Positions 27,559-38,183 of a stretch of 64,000 bases of DNA are shown here, piece by piece. Every line of letters starts with the position of its first letter. Position 1 is the first letter of the stretch. The DNA is from Polynucleobacter nymphae (GTDB taxonomy: Bacteria; Pseudomonadota; Gammaproteobacteria; Burkholderiales; Burkholderiaceae). A model generated the notes under the pieces. That model was given only the letters and a program-made list of their open reading frames with translations, was not told the origin of the DNA and made no database searches. Both the position numbers and the translations under genes were made by a program. The stretch is taken from NCBI RefSeq assembly GCF_018882155.1, contig NZ_JACVPA010000001.1:310001-374000 (forward strand), read 5' to 3'.

Positions 27559-28236
27559 TTATTGGGATGATGATTTCTCATCTGCTGCGCGCACTGCTTT
27601 TACAAATTCAGCCATGAGCGCAGGATCTTTAACACCCCTGCTGATTTCTACGCCACTAGAGACGTCAACCGCGCAAGGATGCAGACGAGCAATCGCCTCG
27701 CCCACGTTGTGCGTGTTCAATCCACCACTCAAAACGACCCGAGGCGCGTTTTCGCTTACCCATGTCTGTGGAATTCCTTGCCAATCAAAAGGAACGCCTC
27801 CGCCACCATAACCCTCGACGAGGGCATCCAGCAGAAAAGCGTTTGCTTGCCTATATTGTATGGAAAATTCGCTAAATGCGAAGCCTTGCCCTATACGGGC
27901 CGCTTTTATCCAAGGCTGGCCATCTGCAAGCTCGAAACAGCGCTCTGGGGTCTCGTCCCCATGAAACTGCCATAGGGTGATTGGGGCAGCAGCCCTGATT
28001 GCAGCAAATTGCTCGTTTGTAGGATTCACGACTAAACCAACCGCATCCACCCCCGCTGGGAGCCTCGAAATGAGTTGGGCAGCAACATTGGGGCTTACAG
28101 CACGCACGCTGGGGGGATAAAAGACAAAGCCGACTGCATCGACCCCAACAGCAACAGCCGCGTCAATATCGGCAGAAGTCTTCAAACCGCAGATTTTGAC
28201 CCTGGTACGACTCGGAGAGTAAGTTAGTAAGCCCAT
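27559..28236 (-). CDS. trpF: Phosphoribosylanthranilate isomerase
   Basis: TIM-barrel enzyme of 225 aa for the Amadori rearrangement in tryptophan synthesis. The N-terminal KICGLKTSADID has the catalytic cysteine, GFVFYPPSVRAV follows, and LSGGLNTHNV supplies the phosphate loop. The late AVDVSSGVEISRGVKDPALM block is diagnostic. It is the first gene of trpFBA, 33 bases after the M23 peptidase gene. Confidence 0.95.
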   Translation of the reverse strand: MGLLTYSPSRTRVKICGLKTSADIDAAVAVGVDAVGFVFYPPSVRAVSPNVAAQLISRLPAGVDAVGLVVNPTNEQFAAIRAAAPITLWQFHGDETPERCFELADGQPWIKAARIGQGFAFSEFSIQYRQANAFLLDALVEGYGGGGVPFDWQGIPQTWVSENAPRVVLSGGLNTHNVGEAIARLHPCAVDVSSGVEISRGVKDPALMAEFVKAVRAADEKSSSQ

Positions 28237-28269
28237 AAAGCAATGATAAGGCAGGCTACCTGATTAAGG

Positions 28270-29196
28270 CTATTGCAGGCTTGATTTCCCTAACAACATA
28301 CTCGAGGGGTCGATCAGCCTTCCTTCCCTCACAACCTCATAGTGAAGATGAGGTCCGGTAGCGCGTCCAGTAGCTCCAACTCTTGCAATAGCTTGGCCCC
28401 TTTGCACCCTCACACCTTCCGAGACTAGGAACTCGCTTGCATGAGCATAGCGAGATTGGAAGCGATCGCCATGATCAATCACCAATAGATTTCCATACAC
28501 AGGGTCTCGCGCAGCTTTAGTAACCACTCCATCGCCAGCAGCAATAATGCTGGTTCCCGTTGGAGCCTGGAAGTCCACCCCTAGATGCTCGCTCCAAGAA
28601 TTTTTAAAAGGGTCTAGACGTTTTCCAAAACCACTCGATATCGAAATATGTTCTTTGATTGGATACCCTGCAGGCATAGACTCAAGCCAAGCAATTTGAT
28701 TCTTCCAGTATCCAGAAATCTTATCCAAATAAATATTGTTATGTTTCATATCCTGCAAGGAATCCTGAAGGGCATTCATTAAGCTAGGACTTTCCTTTGA
28801 GTGCGATGGGGTAATAAAGGGGCCACCAGAAGGTGCTGGTTTTAGCCTCTCTTTTTGCAATACCGGAGGAGTAGCTAAAGAAGAAAGTTTTTGATTACTT
28901 ACCTCTAATTCATTAATCTTGGATTGATAGATAAAGATTTGCTTTTCAATATCAGTTAACTTTTGCCGATAAAAAGAGTTGAGATTCTCAAGCTCAACTG
29001 CAGTGTGTACATTACCAAGTTGCCTAGCGAGCTGTGGGTTGTATTCAATCGCCATCTGAAATCCCATGTATTGCAAAAACACACCGAGCAATACTAATGA
29101 AAAGGCGAAAGCAAAAACGCTAACCAATAAATGCTTTAGCGTGAGATTAATGCGACGTATTTTTCCAACTGGGCCTGATACCCAAAAAATTTGCAT
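28270..29196 (-). CDS. Membrane-anchored M23 (LytM) peptidoglycan endopeptidase
   Basis: Protein of 308 aa. A ~21-residue basic cytoplasmic tail leads to one membrane helix (~22-45) and a coiled coil (~65-107). The C-terminal LytM domain (~183-300) has zinc ligands complete: H204 and D208 in HLGVDFQAPTG, and H285 in GPHLHYE; H252 is the further active-site histidine. It should therefore be an active cross-link hydrolase in the periplasm. It follows a bactofilin gene by 9 bases, the arrangement of the bactofilin-LmdC type morphogenesis pair. Confidence 0.92.
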   Translation of the reverse strand: MQIFWVSGPVGKIRRINLTLKHLLVSVFAFAFSLVLLGVFLQYMGFQMAIEYNPQLARQLGNVHTAVELENLNSFYRQKLTDIEKQIFIYQSKINELEVSNQKLSSLATPPVLQKERLKPAPSGGPFITPSHSKESPSLMNALQDSLQDMKHNNIYLDKISGYWKNQIAWLESMPAGYPIKEHISISSGFGKRLDPFKNSWSEHLGVDFQAPTGTSIIAAGDGVVTKAARDPVYGNLLVIDHGDRFQSRYAHASEFLVSEGVRVQRGQAIARVGATGRATGPHLHYEVVREGRLIDPSSMLLGKSSLQ

Positions 29197-29205
29197 AGTG
29201 AGGCT

Positions 29206-29643
29206 CTAAGCAGCCGGACTCTTTTGCATAGCTTGTGCTATTAGAGCTTCTGCAGTATGCGTTGATGAGTCACTATCGGCTTGACGTAATTTCCCATCTA
29301 TCCTTGCGCCTACTTGTGTGCCCAAGCTTCCATAGGTAATGTCTCCAGTGACAAACGCGGTCTCCAATAACTCTACTCGATCAGAGGAGAATATATTGCC
29401 ACGTAAGATGCCGGATACGATGACATGCTTTGCCCTAATGTCGCCAGTAACAGTAGCACCCTTTGCAATTGCAACCGTAGCCTCATGCTCATCGTCTTGC
29501 AAAATATTGCCGTTGACAACGCCATCAATTCGCACGCTGTTACGTAACAATAAATTTCCATCAACCCTGAGGCTTGCGCCTATGATGGTCTCAAAACTTT
29601 CGACTGATTTACCGAGATTCTTGTTTGCTTTGGAATTGAACAT
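29206..29643 (-). CDS. Bactofilin (polymer-forming cytoskeletal protein)
   Basis: Protein of 145 aa. A short polar N terminus (~1-15) is followed by the bactofilin/DUF583 beta-helix (~16-125) with repeating short strands, such as LRVDGNLLLRNSVRIDGVV and GATVTGDIRAKHVIVSG. The C-terminal ~20 residues are disordered. Bactofilins polymerise without nucleotide into filaments at the membrane and position cell-wall enzymes. The M23 peptidase gene directly downstream is the probable client. Confidence 0.95.
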   Translation of the reverse strand: MFNSKANKNLGKSVESFETIIGASLRVDGNLLLRNSVRIDGVVNGNILQDDEHEATVAIAKGATVTGDIRAKHVIVSGILRGNIFSSDRVELLETAFVTGDITYGSLGTQVGARIDGKLRQADSDSSTHTAEALIAQAMQKSPAA

Positions 29644-29749
29644 GAGGTCACCTTTTTGCTTAGAAGCAGGATCATCTCAAAATTCTAGGGATATGCCAAT
29701 TGCCCAAGAGCTAATCACTCAATCTAGGGGTTTTAGGCGCTGTTTTGAC

Positions 29750-30565
29750 CTAAAACTGAGGGAGCCAGGAGTTGTCCAGCCAAGGTGCTGGAATAGCAAA
29801 TTCTTCTGGATATGAAACTTTGACCAAATAGAGGCCATCAGCCATAAATGTGGGGGCCGCCATCTTTCTGTCTTTAGCGGCCAAGACCTCGGCCATCCAT
29901 TTTGATTCTTGTCTGCCTTGGCCAATCTGCAAAAAACATCCCACTAAATTACGCACCATATGTTGTAAGAAAGCATTGCCCCGAATCCGAAAATACAACC
30001 ATGGTCCATCAGAAATCATGTCTATGGCGTATATTGTTTTGACTGGTGTCTTGCTCTGACATTCAGAAGATCTGAATGAGCTGAAATCATGCTCGCCAAT
30101 CAAACACTCAACTGAATTCTTCATGGCAGAAATATCAAGCTGCTGATTGGGTGGCAGCATTAAATAGCCTGCACGGGTATGAACCATTGGTGAGCGAGAA
30201 GGTCCCGCATGTAGAGCGTAGATATAGGTACGCTCAAATGCGGAGAATCGAGCGCTAAAAGTATCGGGAACAGGCTTAGCCCAATTAACCACAATCGATG
30301 GTGGCAAAAATGAATTCACCCCTCTAACCCATGAGAAATCTTCACGCTCTACATTGGTATCAAAGTGAATCACTTGTCCTAATGCATGAACACCAGCATC
30401 CGTCCTGCCTGCAGTAATCGTTTTAATCGGAAAGTCTTTAGAGGACTCGCCAACAAAGGCTGTAATTGCTTTCTCCAGCTCATCTTGAACTGAATTTTGA
30501 TTGACTTGTGTTTGCCAGCCAGAGTATGGGCTGCCGTCATACTGAAGACCAAGGGCTATACGCAT
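29750..30565 (-). CDS. truA: tRNA pseudouridine(38-40) synthase
   Basis: Enzyme of 271 aa that isomerises uridines 38-40 in the anticodon stem. The catalytic aspartate is in [15 protein letters not shown] (~D53), and the C-terminal [18 protein letters not shown] block is characteristic. Length is normal. It lies 18 bases after fimV; the fimV-truA-trpF order is conserved in Burkholderiales, although here bactofilin and M23 genes come between truA and trpF. Confidence 0.96.
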   Translation of the reverse strand: MRIALGLQYDGSPYSGWQTQVNQNSVQDELEKAITAFVGESSKDFPIKTITAGRTDAGVHALGQVIHFDTNVEREDFSWVRGVNSFLPPSIVVNWAKPVPDTFSARFSAFERTYIYALHAGPSRSPMVHTRAGYLMLPPNQQLDISAMKNSVECLIGEHDFSSFRSSECQSKTPVKTIYAIDMISDGPWLYFRIRGNAFLQHMVRNLVGCFLQIGQGRQESKWMAEVLAAKDRKMAAPTFMADGLYLVKVSYPEEFAIPAPWLDNSWLPQF

Positions 30566-30583
30566 TGCAATACCCCCATGGAC

Positions 30584-31930
30584 TTAGGCATTACGGTGCG
30601 AGAGCTCCGCCAGCAAGCCTTGAGCTTCGATCGTGATGGTGCGATCAACTGAATTACTGACCCGCAGTACTTCTTCTAAGGATTTCTTGGCGGCAGAAAA
30701 ATCTTCGATTGTGATGTAAGCGCGTGCTAGATTCAATTTAACGCGTAGTGTCTCTGCCAAGGGATTAGAGGCAGCAGCCGTGGCAGCTGAGGCCGGCTTA
30801 GAAAGCTCTAAATCAATCCCAGAAAATAATGCTTTGGCACGCTCAGGCATTTCAAAATGAGTACTCGTGGGTTTATCTGGTGTCTTGAAGTGAGTCAGCT
30901 CAGAACGGCGAGCATTACGAGCAAAGCCCCATAGCAGTAAACCAGTTAATGCAATAAAAGCAATCCCCAGAACGGCTGGTCCAAATCCACCCAATCCAAA
31001 ATTATTTTCAACTGCTTTTTTCTCCTTCGATTTATCCAGGAGGCGCTGAAGGTCAGCAACATTCTTTTCTAACTCAGCAACTCGCACCTTCGCTTGCTCT
31101 AGCTGCTTTTCTTGGGCAACAAGCTCTTCGGTATAGCGACGCTCTTGTTCATTCCCATCAGCACTAGAACCAATCTTGAGGCGATCTTTTGGAGCGGATT
31201 CATCAGTCTTTATATTGCCAGACTTCGATTGGCTTTGTGACCCGTTGCTACCCTGCTCTGCATGCCACTGTGCATTAGACTCAGCTACAAATTGGTTGGC
31301 TTCTGCCGGACTAATTGAGCGCAAAAGTGCTTGGCTGGGCTTATTAAGTTCAGCGCCTGCTGCTAAACGGTTAATGCTACCGCTGGCAAAGGCATCTGGA
31401 TTGGCTTTATACAAAGCCATCATGGTTTGATCTAAAGTAGCACCGTCTAATTGCGGCGCCATCATGGCAGCAATTTCTGAGAGGGTTTGACCAGGCTTGA
31501 CGAGCACCTTTTGCGCATCACCTAAAAGTAAAGTAAATGTTTTGGTAATGCTGCCACTAGACCAATTGAGATTGACTAATAGATCTACAAAAGGATCTTC
31601 AGTTGCTGGAATAGCATTGACCGTTTCTACCAAGACGACCAATTGCTCCTGAGAATTACGATAAATCGATAGCTGGGGATTGAGGTCCAAAATCTTCTGA
31701 GAGATCCCAAGGCGCTCATAGGAGGTCTTGGGTAAGGTACCTGCTTTTAAACTGGCTAAAGCAGCCTGCTCATCAGCCCCAAGCCGAATCGGAATCTCCA
31801 CCCGCAAAGGCTCTCCAGATTTAGATAGCAATGCAGGTGAGCCTAAAGAAATTGCCCAAGCTGCACAAGACCAACTAAGCCAAACAAAACAAAGTGCTTT
31901 TAAAAAGCGAAGTTGATAACCTCGTGACAT
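30584..31930 (-). CDS. fimV: FimV-family pilus/polarity hub protein (short form)
   Basis: The start is taken as the ATG at 31930, whose first base is the last base of the asd stop codon (TAATG), giving 448 aa. The parts are: a signal peptide (~1-27), an N-terminal FimV domain (SLGSPALLSKSGEPLRVEIP), and the LysM-like FimV core (~150-225; KPGQTLSEIAAMM, ALYKANPDAF). These are followed by a coiled coil (~265-310), a membrane helix (~320-340) and the C-terminal FimV motif with a TPR-like LARAYITIEDFSAAKKSLEEVL. FimV organises type IV pili and polar complexes. Many relatives are 700-1000 aa, so the acidic cytoplasmic region is much reduced here. Confidence 0.88.
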   Translation of the reverse strand: MSRGYQLRFLKALCFVWLSWSCAAWAISLGSPALLSKSGEPLRVEIPIRLGADEQAALASLKAGTLPKTSYERLGISQKILDLNPQLSIYRNSQEQLVVLVETVNAIPATEDPFVDLLVNLNWSSGSITKTFTLLLGDAQKVLVKPGQTLSEIAAMMAPQLDGATLDQTMMALYKANPDAFASGSINRLAAGAELNKPSQALLRSISPAEANQFVAESNAQWHAEQGSNGSQSQSKSGNIKTDESAPKDRLKIGSSADGNEQERRYTEELVAQEKQLEQAKVRVAELEKNVADLQRLLDKSKEKKAVENNFGLGGFGPAVLGIAFIALTGLLLWGFARNARRSELTHFKTPDKPTSTHFEMPERAKALFSGIDLELSKPASAATAAASNPLAETLRVKLNLARAYITIEDFSAAKKSLEEVLRVSNSVDRTITIEAQGLLAELSHRNA

Positions 31931-33087
31931 TATTTTTCGAGCAAGATTCTGAGCATACGGCGCAACGGTTCCGCAGCGCCCCATAACAGTTGATCGCCTA
32001 CGGTAAATGCGCCGAGATACTCTGGGCCCATCGCTAATTTATGCAAGCGACCAATCGGTACAGTCATCGTGCCACTGACCGCCGCTGGTGATAATTCACG
32101 CTCAGTCATTTCGCGGTCATTCGGAACCACTTTGACCCACTGGTTACCGTTTGCCAAAATAGCTTCAATTTCCTTTAATGGAATATCTTTCTTCAACTTC
32201 ACAGTTAAACCTTGTGAGTGGCAACGCATCGCACCAACACGCACGCAGATACCATCAATGGGAATACTGCCTGGAGTACGGAATGCAGGATGTCCAAGAA
32301 TCTTATTGAACTCAGAACCGCCCTTCCACTCTTCTTTTGTTTGACCATGCTCAACAGGAACATCGATCCAAGGAATCACGCTACCAGCCAATGCGGTGTT
32401 ACGGAAGTTTTGTTTCGGGAAATCAGCTGAGCGCAGTGTTTCAGTTACTTTGCGATCAATATCTAAAATCCAAGATGAAGGATCTGCTAATTCGGTAGCG
32501 ACACTGTCATGCAAAGCCCCCATTTGCAGAAGTAATTCGCGCATATTCTGTGCCCCAGCGCCAGATGCTGCTTGGTAGGTCATCGCACTAATCCACTCAA
32601 CCAAATCGGCCTTCACCAAACCACCCATCGCCATCATCATCAAGCTCACGGTGCAATTAGCGCCAATCCAATTCTTACCCCCAGCGGCCAATGCCTTATC
32701 AATCACAGACCGATTGATCGGATCTAAGACTAATACGGCATTATCTTTCATACGCAAAGCACTAGCAGCGTCAATCCAGTGGCCGTTCCAACCGGCTGCT
32801 CGCAGCTTTGGGAAAACCGCATTGGTGTAGTCGCCACCTTGGCAAGTGAGAATGATGTCGCAGCGTGACAAGGCCTTAATGTCATTCGCATCTTGCAAAG
32901 CGCTTTCGGTCTTGCTGACTTTTTTACCATTAATCAGCGGTACTTGGCCGCCTACTTGGCTGGTACTAAAAAATACTGGCTCGATTAAATCAAAATCTTT
33001 TTCGGCCAGCATTCTGTCCATGAGAACGCTACCGACCATACCGCGCCAGCCAACTAAACCTACCAATGGTGTTTTTGTGTTTGCCAT
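31930..33087 (-). CDS. asd: Aspartate-semialdehyde dehydrogenase
   Basis: Enzyme of 385 aa that reduces aspartyl phosphate for lysine, threonine, methionine and cell-wall diaminopimelate. NADP loop [14 protein letters not shown] (~13-26), catalytic cysteine in [12 protein letters not shown] (~C136) and catalytic histidine in [14 protein letters not shown]. The length and indels are those of the Gram-negative long type. Linked to leuB upstream (32-base gap) and fused by TAATG overlap to fimV downstream. Confidence 0.96.
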   Translation of the reverse strand: MANTKTPLVGLVGWRGMVGSVLMDRMLAEKDFDLIEPVFFSTSQVGGQVPLINGKKVSKTESALQDANDIKALSRCDIILTCQGGDYTNAVFPKLRAAGWNGHWIDAASALRMKDNAVLVLDPINRSVIDKALAAGGKNWIGANCTVSLMMMAMGGLVKADLVEWISAMTYQAASGAGAQNMRELLLQMGALHDSVATELADPSSWILDIDRKVTETLRSADFPKQNFRNTALAGSVIPWIDVPVEHGQTKEEWKGGSEFNKILGHPAFRTPGSIPIDGICVRVGAMRCHSQGLTVKLKKDIPLKEIEAILANGNQWVKVVPNDREMTERELSPAAVSGTMTVPIGRLHKLAMGPEYLGAFTVGDQLLWGAAEPLRRMLRILLEK

Positions 33088-33119
33088 GATGAACTATTTA
33101 ATGAATTTTTAATTTCGAT

Positions 33120-34190
33120 TTAAGAGAGTGCTGCTACAACAGCGTCACCCATTTGTACGGTAGAGACCTTTTGGGTACCTTCGGTATAAATATCAGCAGT
33201 ACGTAAGCCTTGCGCTAATACTTTTTGCACAGCCTTTTCAATTCGATCTGCCTCAGCAGGCATCCCTAATGAATAGCGCAGCATCATTGCTGCGGACAAA
33301 ATGGTCGCCAATGGATTAGCAATCCCTTTGCCGGCAATATCCGGTGCAGAACCATGGCTTGGCTCATACAAGCCTTTGTTGTTCTTATCTAAAGATGCTG
33401 AAGGCAACATACCAATCGAGCCGGTTAACATCGCAGCCTCATCCGACAAAATATCGCCGAATAAGTTACCAGTAACAACCACATCAAATGCCTTAGGGGC
33501 CTTGACTAGCTGCATTGCTGCGTTATCCACATACATATGGGATAACTCAACATCTGGATATTCTTTGGAGATCCGAATCATCACTTCGCGCCAAAGCTGT
33601 GATGTTTCTAAAACATTCGCCTTATCAACACTGCATACTTTTTTGCCACGTTTACGGGCTGCTTCAAAGGCAACTCGGCCAATACGTTCCACTTCAGGCT
33701 CGCTATAGTGCATGGTGTCAAAACCTTCACGGGCACCTTTAAATAATGGCAACTCTGAAGTACGAATGCCACGGGGTTGACCAAAATAAATGTCGCCGTT
33801 TAATTCACGGACGATCAAAATATCTAATCCGCCGATAATTTCTGGCTTGAGACTAGATGCAGCCGTAAGCTCTGGGTAGCAAATCGCCGGCCTGAAGTTG
33901 GCAAATAACTCTAAGTGTTTGCGCAAACCCAAAATAGCCTGCTCTGGACGTAGTTCGCGCGCAAGCGTGTCATATTTCCAATCACCCACAGCGCCAAATA
34001 AAATAGCATCTGCCTTTTTGGCTAACTCTAAAGTTGCTGGTGGCAAAGGGTGGCCTGCCACATCATAGGCAGCACCACCGACGGGAGCCTCTTCTAATTC
34101 AAACTTTGGGCCAAGTGCTTGCAGCACTCGAACGGCTTGAGCAACGATTTCCGGGCCGATACCATCGCCCGGTAGAACTGCAATTTTCAT
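33120..34190 (-). CDS. leuB: 3-isopropylmalate dehydrogenase
   Basis: Decarboxylating dehydrogenase of 356 aa in leucine synthesis. [15 protein letters not shown] opens the protein. [14 protein letters not shown] has the substrate-recognition loop, and [14 protein letters not shown] binds Mg2+ and is diagnostic. [18 protein letters not shown] gives NAD binding. All expected residues are present. It follows leuD by 21 bases. Confidence 0.97.
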   Translation of the reverse strand: MKIAVLPGDGIGPEIVAQAVRVLQALGPKFELEEAPVGGAAYDVAGHPLPPATLELAKKADAILFGAVGDWKYDTLARELRPEQAILGLRKHLELFANFRPAICYPELTAASSLKPEIIGGLDILIVRELNGDIYFGQPRGIRTSELPLFKGAREGFDTMHYSEPEVERIGRVAFEAARKRGKKVCSVDKANVLETSQLWREVMIRISKEYPDVELSHMYVDNAAMQLVKAPKAFDVVVTGNLFGDILSDEAAMLTGSIGMLPSASLDKNNKGLYEPSHGSAPDIAGKGIANPLATILSAAMMLRYSLGMPAEADRIEKAVQKVLAQGLRTADIYTEGTQKVSTVQMGDAVVAALS

Positions 34191-34211
34191 GAAAGGCCCT
34201 TAAATCTAAAA

Positions 34212-34859
34212 TTACGGCAATTGTGTCGCAAGCCACGGCATTTTTAGAATGCGTTCAGCTTCATAAGCCTTGATTTTATCTGCATGGCGCAGAGTTAAGC
34301 CAATATCGTCTAGACCGTTAAAAAGGCAGTACTTTCTAAAGGGGGCCACTTCAAAGCTATATGCAGTGCCATCAGGAGTCATGACTTGTTGAGCCTCTAG
34401 GTCAATAGTCAACTGATAGCCATTGAATGCCATAGTTTCATTGAATAAGTGGTCAACCTGCATTTCTGTCAAAACGATGGGTAAAAGACCGTTTTTGAAG
34501 CAGTTATTGTAAAAAATATCGGCAAAGCTAGGAGCAATCACCGTTCTAAAGCCGAATTGATCGAGCGCCCAAGGAGCATGCTCACGTGAACTGCCACAAC
34601 CAAAGTTTTTGCGGGCCAAAAGAATGCCTGCACCTTTGTATCGAGCCTGATTAAGAATAAATTCTGGATTGATAGGTCGAGTACTGCAATCCTGCCCTGG
34701 CTCACCATGGTCTAGGTAACGCCACTCATCAAATAAATTCTGACCAAAACCAGTCTTCTTAATCGACTTCAGAAACTGTTTCGGAATGATGGCGTCGGTA
34801 TCTACGTTCTCACGATTCAACGGAGCAACTAAACCTTTATATACCGTAAATTTATCCAT
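34212..34859 (-). CDS. leuD: 3-isopropylmalate dehydratase small subunit
   Basis: Protein of 215 aa, the swivelling small subunit that completes the LeuCD isomerase. [13 protein letters not shown] (~18-30), [15 protein letters not shown] and the [17 protein letters not shown] block are those of LeuD. It is separated from leuC by a small lipoprotein gene, so the two subunits of one enzyme are not directly adjacent. Confidence 0.97.
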   Translation of the reverse strand: MDKFTVYKGLVAPLNRENVDTDAIIPKQFLKSIKKTGFGQNLFDEWRYLDHGEPGQDCSTRPINPEFILNQARYKGAGILLARKNFGCGSSREHAPWALDQFGFRTVIAPSFADIFYNNCFKNGLLPIVLTEMQVDHLFNETMAFNGYQLTIDLEAQQVMTPDGTAYSFEVAPFRKYCLFNGLDDIGLTLRHADKIKAYEAERILKMPWLATQLP

Positions 34860-34877
34860 GATTGTGACTCGTAATAT

Positions 34878-35081
34878 TTACTTCACAGGGGTAACCACAA
34901 CATCTTTACCCTTAGTTTGTGATTGATTGTTTTGCGGGCTGCTAGAGCCTTCCATTGACTTGCCCATAGACTGCAAGTCTTTGCCCATGCCTTCCACCGT
35001 ATTAGTGCAAGCAGCAATTACGAAACCTGCAACACCAACAATGGCCAATCTAGTGATTAGAGATACTGGATGGAATTTCAT
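34878..35081 (-). CDS. Entericidin-like small lipoprotein
   Basis: Protein of 67 aa. The N terminus is a lipoprotein signal (~1-24), with VIAAC as lipobox and C25 as lipidation site. The mature part begins TNTVEGMGKDLQSMG, the entericidin A/B signature, and then becomes polar and disordered. Entericidins are small envelope lipoproteins, described in E. coli as a toxin-antidote pair; no partner is seen here. It sits between leuC (12 bases) and leuD (18 bases) and must be co-transcribed with them. Confidence 0.85.
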   Translation of the reverse strand: MKFHPVSLITRLAIVGVAGFVIAACTNTVEGMGKDLQSMGKSMEGSSSPQNNQSQTKGKDVVVTPVK

Positions 35082-35093
35082 TTCTGCTTACCT

Positions 35094-36503
35094 TTATGAA
35101 ATCTTACGGACGTCAACAAAATGACCCTCAATCGCAGCAGCAGCAGCCATTGCAGGACTCACTAAATGGGTTCTGCCGCCATTACCCTGACGGCCTTCAA
35201 AATTACGATTCGATGTAGAGGCGCAACGCTCGCCTGGCTCTAAGCGATCAGCATTCATTGCCAAACACATAGAGCAACCCGGTTCACGCCATTCAAAGCC
35301 AGCAGCTTTAAAAATACGATCCAAGCCCTCACGCTCCGCCTGGGCTTTTACCAAACCCGAACCAGGAACAACTAAAGCCAATTTCACATTAGCTGCTACT
35401 TTTTTACCAAGACGATCAACCACTTTGGCTGCAGCGCGCATATCTTCGATGCGGCTATTCGTACAAGAGCCAATAAATACTTTATCTACTGGGATGCTGC
35501 TAAGTGGTGTATTCGGAATCAGATTCATATATTCCAAGGCACGCTCCATTGCAACACGCTTACTAGGATCTCGTTCTTTTTCTGGATCAGGAACAGATTC
35601 ACTAATAGCCAATACCATTTCTGGTGAAGTACCCCAAGTTACTTGAGGAGCAATTTCTTCAGCGCGTAGTTCGATCACTGCGTCAAACTTGGCATCCGCA
35701 TCAGAGTGCAAAGTTCTCCAATATTGCAAAGCCTGTAATAGAGCCGGGCCCTTAGGAGCGTATGGGCGGCCTTGAATATATTCAATGGTGGTTTCATCTA
35801 CAGCCACTAGGCCAGATCTTGCGCCAGCTTCAATTGCCATATTGCAGACGGTCATACGGCCTTCCATCGAGAGATTGCGAATCGCTTCACCCGCAAACTC
35901 AATGGTGGAACCCGTACCACCAGCCGTACCAATCTTTCCAATCACAGCAAGAACGATATCTTTAGCCGTTGAGCCTGGCTGTAAGCGTCCATCTATACGT
36001 ACCAACAAGTTCTTGCTCTTTTTCATCAGCAAAGTTTGAGTTGCCAATACATGCTCGACTTCAGAGGTGCCAATACCAAACGCTAGGGCACCGAATGCAC
36101 CATGAGTACTAGTATGGGAGTCTCCACACACCACAGTCATGCCAGGCAAAGTAGCGCCCTGCTCTGGTCCGATGACATGAACAATGCCCTGACGAGCATC
36201 ATTCATTTTGTACTGAGTAATACCAAAAGCATCGCAGTTTTGATCTAGGGTATCTACTTGCAATTTTGAAATGGGATCAATAATGCCTTCAGAACGATCA
36301 GTTGTTGGTACGTTGTGGTCTGAGACCGCTAAATTGGCAGAGATGCGCCACACTGGACGGTCAGCCAAATTCAAGCCTTCAAAAGCTTGGGGGCTAGTCA
36401 CCTCATGCAAGAGATGGCGATCAATATAGATCGTTGCTGTGCCATCCTCTTCAGAGTAAACAACGTGGTCATCCCACAATTTGTCATAAAGCGTACGAGA
36501 CAT
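35094..36503 (-). CDS. leuC: 3-isopropylmalate dehydratase large subunit
   Basis: Aconitase-family enzyme of 469 aa with a 4Fe-4S cluster. Cluster cysteines are in [13 protein letters not shown] (~344-356) and in GCSMCLAMN near 405-413. [19 protein letters not shown] is the substrate-loop block. It starts 17 bases after gltA, so no leucine leader or separate promoter fits between them. Leucine control, if any, must act elsewhere. Confidence 0.97.
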   Translation of the reverse strand: MSRTLYDKLWDDHVVYSEEDGTATIYIDRHLLHEVTSPQAFEGLNLADRPVWRISANLAVSDHNVPTTDRSEGIIDPISKLQVDTLDQNCDAFGITQYKMNDARQGIVHVIGPEQGATLPGMTVVCGDSHTSTHGAFGALAFGIGTSEVEHVLATQTLLMKKSKNLLVRIDGRLQPGSTAKDIVLAVIGKIGTAGGTGSTIEFAGEAIRNLSMEGRMTVCNMAIEAGARSGLVAVDETTIEYIQGRPYAPKGPALLQALQYWRTLHSDADAKFDAVIELRAEEIAPQVTWGTSPEMVLAISESVPDPEKERDPSKRVAMERALEYMNLIPNTPLSSIPVDKVFIGSCTNSRIEDMRAAAKVVDRLGKKVAANVKLALVVPGSGLVKAQAEREGLDRIFKAAGFEWREPGCSMCLAMNADRLEPGERCASTSNRNFEGRQGNGGRTHLVSPAMAAAAAIEGHFVDVRKIS

Positions 36504-36520
36504 AAGTAGCCTTAAATCCT

Positions 36521-37834
36521 TTACTTTCGGACCGAGATATTCGGAACTACACGGGAAGTTTCACCGACATACAACTGGCGTGGACGCCCGATCTTGTACT
36601 CAGGATCAGTAATCATCTCTTCCCACTGAGCAATCCAACCCACTGTTCTTGCCAAAGCAAAAATACAGGTGAACATGTCTGTTGGAATACCAAGTGCCCG
36701 CTGGACAATGCCAGAGTAGAAGTCTACGTTTGGATAAAGCTTACGGCTAACGAAATATTCATCTTCCAGAGCGATCTTCTCTAAAGTCATTGCCAATTTG
36801 AATAATGGGTCATCTTGTAGGCCCAATTCCTTCAATACTTCATAGCAAGTTTCACGCATCAATTTGGCGCGTGGATCAAAGTTCTTGTAAACGCGGTGAC
36901 CAAAACCCATCAAGCGAACACTAGAGTTTTTGTCTTTCACTTGGGCAATGAATTCATGAATCTTATCAACGCCACCATTTGCTTGAATCTGATTCAACAT
37001 CTCCAAGCAAGCCTCATTTGCACCACCATGGGCTGGACCCCAGAGGCAAGCAATACCAGCAGAGATAGCAGCGAATGGATTTGTGCCAGAAGAGCCACAC
37101 AAACGCACCGTTGAAGTAGAGGCATTTTGCTCATGGTCTGCATGCAATATGAAGATGCGATCCAAAGCGCGTACTAAAACTGGATTAACTTTGTACTCTT
37201 CACATGGTGTAGCAAACATCATGCGCATAAAGTTAGCGGTGTAAGACAAAGAGTTATCTGGATAGATAAAGGGCTGTCCTATAGAGTACTTATAAGACAT
37301 GGCTACCAAAGTTGGCATCTTCGCAACTAAACGAATTTGCGCTACTTCACGAGCATATGGGTCGCTGTAATCAATCTTGTCATGATAGAACGCAGCCATT
37401 GCGCCAACCAAACCAGTCAATACAGACATTGGGTGTGCATCGCGACGGAAGCCACGTAAGAAGAATTGCATTTGCTCATGAACCATGGTGTGGTGCATGA
37501 CCATCGTTTCAAAATCTTTTTTCTCTTTAGCGTTTGGCAAATTCCCATTGATTAAGAGATAACAAACTTCTAAGAAGTCGCACTTATTTGCCAAATCTTC
37601 AATTGGGTAACCACGGTAAAGTAACTCACCCTTATCACCATCGATGTAAGTAATTTTGCTATTGCATGAAGCAGTAGAAAGAAATCCAGAGTCGTAAGTG
37701 AACTTACCAGTCTGACCATAAAGCTTACGAATATCAATTACGTCAGGACCTACTGTCCCTTTGTAAATTGGCAAATCAATATCTGGCGTGCCATCTGAAA
37801 ACGAGAGTTTTGCTTTGATGTCCGATTCAATCAT
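36521..37834 (-). CDS. gltA: Citrate synthase (type II, hexameric)
   Basis: Protein of 437 aa catalysing acetyl-CoA plus oxaloacetate to citrate. Catalytic residues: histidines in [13 protein letters not shown] and [14 protein letters not shown], and the aspartate in [10 protein letters not shown]. The N-terminal beta domain (~10-60) is that of NADH-sensitive Gram-negative enzymes. It follows sdhE by 79 bases, the usual sdh-gltA order in this group. Confidence 0.97.
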   Translation of the reverse strand: MIESDIKAKLSFSDGTPDIDLPIYKGTVGPDVIDIRKLYGQTGKFTYDSGFLSTASCNSKITYIDGDKGELLYRGYPIEDLANKCDFLEVCYLLINGNLPNAKEKKDFETMVMHHTMVHEQMQFFLRGFRRDAHPMSVLTGLVGAMAAFYHDKIDYSDPYAREVAQIRLVAKMPTLVAMSYKYSIGQPFIYPDNSLSYTANFMRMMFATPCEEYKVNPVLVRALDRIFILHADHEQNASTSTVRLCGSSGTNPFAAISAGIACLWGPAHGGANEACLEMLNQIQANGGVDKIHEFIAQVKDKNSSVRLMGFGHRVYKNFDPRAKLMRETCYEVLKELGLQDDPLFKLAMTLEKIALEDEYFVSRKLYPNVDFYSGIVQRALGIPTDMFTCIFALARTVGWIAQWEEMITDPEYKIGRPRQLYVGETSRVVPNISVRK

Positions 37835-37913
37835 TTCTAATCCTTAGTCATTCAAAATTACGATTAATCCACTATTCTTTCACATGCTTTCACTGCTAGA
37901 CCATAATCCTGAC

Positions 37914-38183
37914 TTATTTCTCTCTTAGCTTTCGTAAAACTGCTTTAAAAGAGTCAGATTGCAGCTCTTTCTCGAGTGGCGCAACAGAATCTTTACGTGC
38001 AATCAATAAATCCATCAGGTCATTGTCATCTAAAGCTAACAGCTGACTTAAAACCTTTCCATCCTCTGCGTTTAGCTGAGCACCATAGCGCTCAAAGAAA
38101 CGTTGCAAAATTAAATCATTCTCTAGTAATCCCCTGCGAGCATCACTCTTTAGACGATATAACTCTGCATTACCGAGGGTCAT
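37914..38183 (-). CDS. sdhE: Succinate dehydrogenase assembly factor SdhE (SDHAF2)
   Basis: Protein of 89 aa. The conserved RGxxE motif (RRGLLENDLIL, ~16-26) is required for FAD attachment to SdhA. FFERYGAQLNAED and LLALDDNDLMDLLI are typical of the family. The start overlaps the sdhB stop by 4 bases (ATGA), so translation is tied to the complex it serves. Confidence 0.95.
   Translation of the reverse strand: MTLGNAELYRLKSDARRGLLENDLILQRFFERYGAQLNAEDGKVLSQLLALDDNDLMDLLIARKDSVAPLEKELQSDSFKAVLRKLREK

Noticed and set aside
29731..29755. TTTTAGG/CCTAAAA hairpin at the truA stop as terminator
   Set aside because: The loop is 11 bases and no T run follows on the minus strand; also AT-rich, so probably fortuitous.
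36504..36520. Leucine leader peptide/attenuator upstream of leuC
   Set aside because: Only 17 bases separate gltA and leuC; there is no room for a leader.
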